A stretch of DNA of 25,760 nt, taken from assembly GCA_937907605.1 (NCBI GenBank), contig CALCYI010000006.1, positions 1 to 25,760 of the forward strand, read 5' to 3'. The notes under the pieces were generated by a model. It did not search any database, was not told where the DNA came from, and saw nothing but the letters and a program-made list of their open reading frames with translations. The translations under genes were made by a program, and so were the position numbers. Position 1 is the first letter of the stretch. Every line of letters begins with the position of its first letter. Source of the stretch: an uncultured Clostridia bacterium (GTDB lineage Bacteria; Bacillota; Clostridia; Oscillospirales; Acutalibacteraceae). Of this stretch, positions 23,591-25,760 are shown in pieces.

Positions 23591-25057
23591 TTGAAGCAGA
23601 CTTTAACTAAGAAAAAGAAATTCGGCTATGCCTTCGGTATTTTTACCGAATCGCTCGTATATAATATGTTTTATACCTACTATCTTACCTTCCTTAATGA
23701 GATAGTCGGTATCAAGCCTAAATACAGCGCTATTATCATATTTATTTCAATTGCCTGGGACGCTGTTACCGACCCGCTTATAGGTAACTATACCGACCGT
23801 CCGGGCGTGGATAAGCGCAGGATAATGAAGATTTCTATTATCCCGCTCGCCGTTACCTTTATCGTTGCGTGGACGAGCATTGGCGCGGGCTTTTCCTCAC
23901 AGCTTGCAAAAATCCTGCTCTATACCTTTATTTCAATGTGTATCTGGATTTTCTACACGATGTATTCAATCCCGTACTATGCTATCGTTCCCGAGCTTAC
24001 TGAGGACTATGACGAGAGAACGGATATCCGCTCCCTTTCCTCGCTCCTTAACGCCTTTTGCGTTGGCATTGGTAATATTCTTCCCGCGCTTGTTCCCACC
24101 GTCGCAATACTCCTCGGCAAGAGGTATCAGAGCAATTCATACGCCGTAATTGCCGCGATTATCGGTATTATGGCAGTAGCCCTCGGCTTTATCTGCTGCA
24201 AGTCGCTCAAGGGCGTATATCAGCCTAAGAAGGCGGAGGACGGCGCAGTTTATGAAAAGGTAACCGTTAAATCCACATTCCGCGCCTTCGGCGATATTCT
24301 GCGTCTCAAGCCGACTAAGTGGTTTCTTCTTTTCGTATTCTTCTACCTTGCGATGAGTACTATGATTCAGTCAAACCTTACCTATATGGTTATCGACTGT
24401 ATCGGTATGGAATACGATACAGGTATTGTTTTCGTTATCCTTACCCTTGTAATCACTATGGCAATCACCGTACCGATTGTTGAGAAGGTTGCAAATAAAA
24501 AGGACAGGCGCTTTGCAACGATTTTATTCCTTTCTATTGTATGCGCTTTAGAGGTTATTATTAAGATAGTAGGTCTTGACGCAGAGGTAGGCGGCTTTAA
24601 GATTATGGCTGTTATCCCTGCGGCAGTGCTCGGTATCGGTAACGGCACCTTCTGGACGCTCTTTTATTCAATGGGCTACGACCTTGTCGAGCTTAATGAA
24701 TTTAAGACAGGCGAGCGCCGTGAATCCACTATTACCGCGCTTCCTCAGCTTGTACAGAAGTTCGGCTCAGCCTTCGGTATTCTTATGGCGGGGCAGCTCC
24801 TTTCAGCCTACGGTTACGATTCCTCAAAGGACGTCGCGGGCAACGAGAGCCTATTTACAAAGGTTACGGATTTAAAGGTAATTAATGGTATGGAAAATAT
24901 TTCTACTATTATTCCCGCCGCTATCCTCGCCGTTTCCATTATCTGCGTTATTATTTACCCGATGACAAGGGAGCGCTTTAACGCGCTTAAGGTACAGCTT
25001 GATAAGAAACGCAGGGGAGAGGAATACACCACAGAAGGCTTTGAAAAGCTTTTATAG
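23591..25057 (+). CDS. GPH-family (MelB-like) sugar:cation symporter
   Basis: A 488-residue, 12-helix membrane transporter of the major facilitator superfamily, GPH (glycoside-pentoside-hexuronide) group, which imports sugars or sugar acids with Na+ or H+. Family marks are the N-terminal FGYAFGIFTESLVYNMFYTYYLTFL and the conserved IAWDAVTDPLIGNYTDR (compare WDxxxDPxxGxxxD). The start is TTG 23591: AGAGGTGAT lies 6 nt upstream, whereas the longer frame opening at TTG 23543 has no ribosome site and begins at the -35 box. A Lys-rich stretch (LTKKKK) opens the protein. No sugar-cleaving enzyme sits nearby, so the substrate cannot be inferred from context. It has its own promoter and a downstream terminator. 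Confidence 0.88.
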   Translation: MKQTLTKKKKFGYAFGIFTESLVYNMFYTYYLTFLNEIVGIKPKYSAIIIFISIAWDAVTDPLIGNYTDRPGVDKRRIMKISIIPLAVTFIVAWTSIGAGFSSQLAKILLYTFISMCIWIFYTMYSIPYYAIVPELTEDYDERTDIRSLSSLLNAFCVGIGNILPALVPTVAILLGKRYQSNSYAVIAAIIGIMAVALGFICCKSLKGVYQPKKAEDGAVYEKVTVKSTFRAFGDILRLKPTKWFLLFVFFYLAMSTMIQSNLTYMVIDCIGMEYDTGIVFVILTLVITMAITVPIVEKVANKKDRRFATILFLSIVCALEVIIKIVGLDAEVGGFKIMAVIPAAVLGIGNGTFWTLFYSMGYDLVELNEFKTGERRESTITALPQLVQKFGSAFGILMAGQLLSAYGYDSSKDVAGNESLFTKVTDLKVINGMENISTIIPAAILAVSIICVIIYPMTRERFNALKVQLDKKRRGEEYTTEGFEKLL

Positions 25058-25087
25058 ACTTATTACAGTACGATTACAAAATAAATT

Positions 25088-25128
25088 AAACTGTAACTCT
25101 ATTTTAATTGAGTTGCAGTTTCTTTTTT
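25088..25128 (+). terminator. Intrinsic terminator of the symporter gene
   Basis: A 12-bp stem (25088-25099 with 25110-25121) containing one T-G pair, a 10-nt loop, then TC and six T. Confidence 0.88.
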
Positions 25129-25180
25129 GCTATTATTGAGAAGATAAAAACGCCAATATTGAGTCAAAGGAGTGAAAATT

Positions 25181-25760
25181 ATGGATAGAAAAGTCGTAAT
25201 TTTTAATCATCCTCTTATTCAGCATAAGCTCAGCATTCTCCGTGACGTTGACACGAGCACAAGGGATTTCAGAAGTCTTGTTGACGAAATTGCAATGCTT
25301 ATGATGTTTGAGGCTACCCGTGACCTTCCCACCGAGGACGTTAAGGTAACTACTCCCTGCGGTATTGCCGACTGTAAGCACATTGCAGGTCGTAAGCTCG
25401 CTTTCGTTCCGATTTTACGTGCAGGTCTCGGCATGGTTGACGGATGTCTGAAGCTCGTACCCTCGGCTCGTGTAGGTCATATCGGTCTTTACAGGAACGA
25501 GGAAACCCTCAAGCCCGTTGAGTATTACTGCAAGCTTCCCAAGGATATTGAGGAGAGGGACGTATTTGTTGTAGACCCGATGCTCGCGACAGGCGGCTCG
25601 GCTATCGACGCTATTTCTCAGATTAAGCTTCGTAACCCGAGAAAGATTGTTTTTATGTGCCTCATCGCCGCTCCCGAAGGACTCAAGGCGCTTGAAGAGG
25701 CTCACCCCGACGTTGATATTTACTGCGCGGGACTTGATTCACATCTTAACGAAAACGGAT
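25181..25760 (+). CDS. upp: Uracil phosphoribosyltransferase (3' partial)
   Basis: An open frame of 193 codons runs off the window end, with only a short C-terminal piece missing relative to the usual length of about 208. The enzyme makes UMP from uracil and PRPP in pyrimidine salvage, in the cytoplasm. Evidence: the start MDRKVVIFNHPLIQHKLSILRD, the conserved FVPILRAGLGMVDG, and the PRPP-binding loop VDPMLATGGSA (about 130-140). AAGGAG at 25167-25172 lies 8 nt before the ATG. I see no convincing -10/-35 pair between the symporter terminator and this gene. Confidence 0.96.
   Translation, partial: MDRKVVIFNHPLIQHKLSILRDVDTSTRDFRSLVDEIAMLMMFEATRDLPTEDVKVTTPCGIADCKHIAGRKLAFVPILRAGLGMVDGCLKLVPSARVGHIGLYRNEETLKPVEYYCKLPKDIEERDVFVVDPMLATGGSAIDAISQIKLRNPRKIVFMCLIAAPEGLKALEEAHPDVDIYCAGLDSHLNENG

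Noticed and set aside
25130..25180. Promoter for upp
   Set aside because: TTGAGA at 25136 and TTGCTA at 25127 have no -10 box at acceptable spacing.

Overview
The window looks like chromosome from a Gram-positive, low-to-moderate GC member of the Clostridia, most likely a gut Ruminococcaceae/Oscillospiraceae-type bacterium. The pointers are strong Shine-Dalgarno sequences, TTG and GTG starts, consensus sigma-A promoters, several very large BspA-like leucine-rich-repeat (LRR_5) surface proteins, and a single dockerin-like calcium loop on one of them. I cannot name the species. No tRNA, rRNA, CRISPR array or intact insertion sequence was seen.

Layout. (1) 1-3321: 3' part of a giant secreted BspA-like LRR protein with two C-type-lectin-like domains, ending at a shared bidirectional terminator. 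(2) 3355-5462, minus strand: a two-gene cell-wall operon, a FemAB/FemX-like peptidoglycan bridge aminoacyltransferase followed by an alanine-racemase-family enzyme overlapping by 4 nt. (3) 5463-9278: divergent extended -10 promoters, then a subtilisin-family (S8) protease fused to LRR modules and a half dockerin. (4) 9356-9859: small putative lipoprotein, then a 280-bp nested foldback repeat with 26-bp terminal inverted repeats, then an alpha/beta hydrolase (10152-11096). (5) 11113-12502, minus strand: RluA-family pseudouridine synthase and a small two-helix membrane protein. (6) 12626-18809: uvrB - MATE efflux pump - uvrA, one tight operon with a consensus promoter and a probable LexA (SOS) box in the divergent spacer. 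(7) 18870-23513: ECF sigma factor, membrane-spanning probable anti-sigma factor and a 1156-residue secreted BspA-like LRR protein in one overlapping operon. (8) 23591-25057: GPH-family (MelB-like) sugar:cation symporter. (9) 25181-end: upp (uracil phosphoribosyltransferase), cut by the window edge.

How the genes work together. Two themes dominate. One is the cell surface: three large LRR proteins, a bridge-peptide enzyme with a racemase, and a dedicated sigma/anti-sigma pair placed directly before one LRR gene, which suggests signal-controlled display of a surface protein. The other is DNA damage: both UvrA and UvrB are encoded with a MATE pump inside the operon, recalling the SOS-controlled MATE protein DinF of other bacteria. 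Regulatory details stand out: the RluA gene appears to be transcribed without a leader, and the symporter start lies behind a hairpin that would hide its ribosome site only on read-through transcripts.
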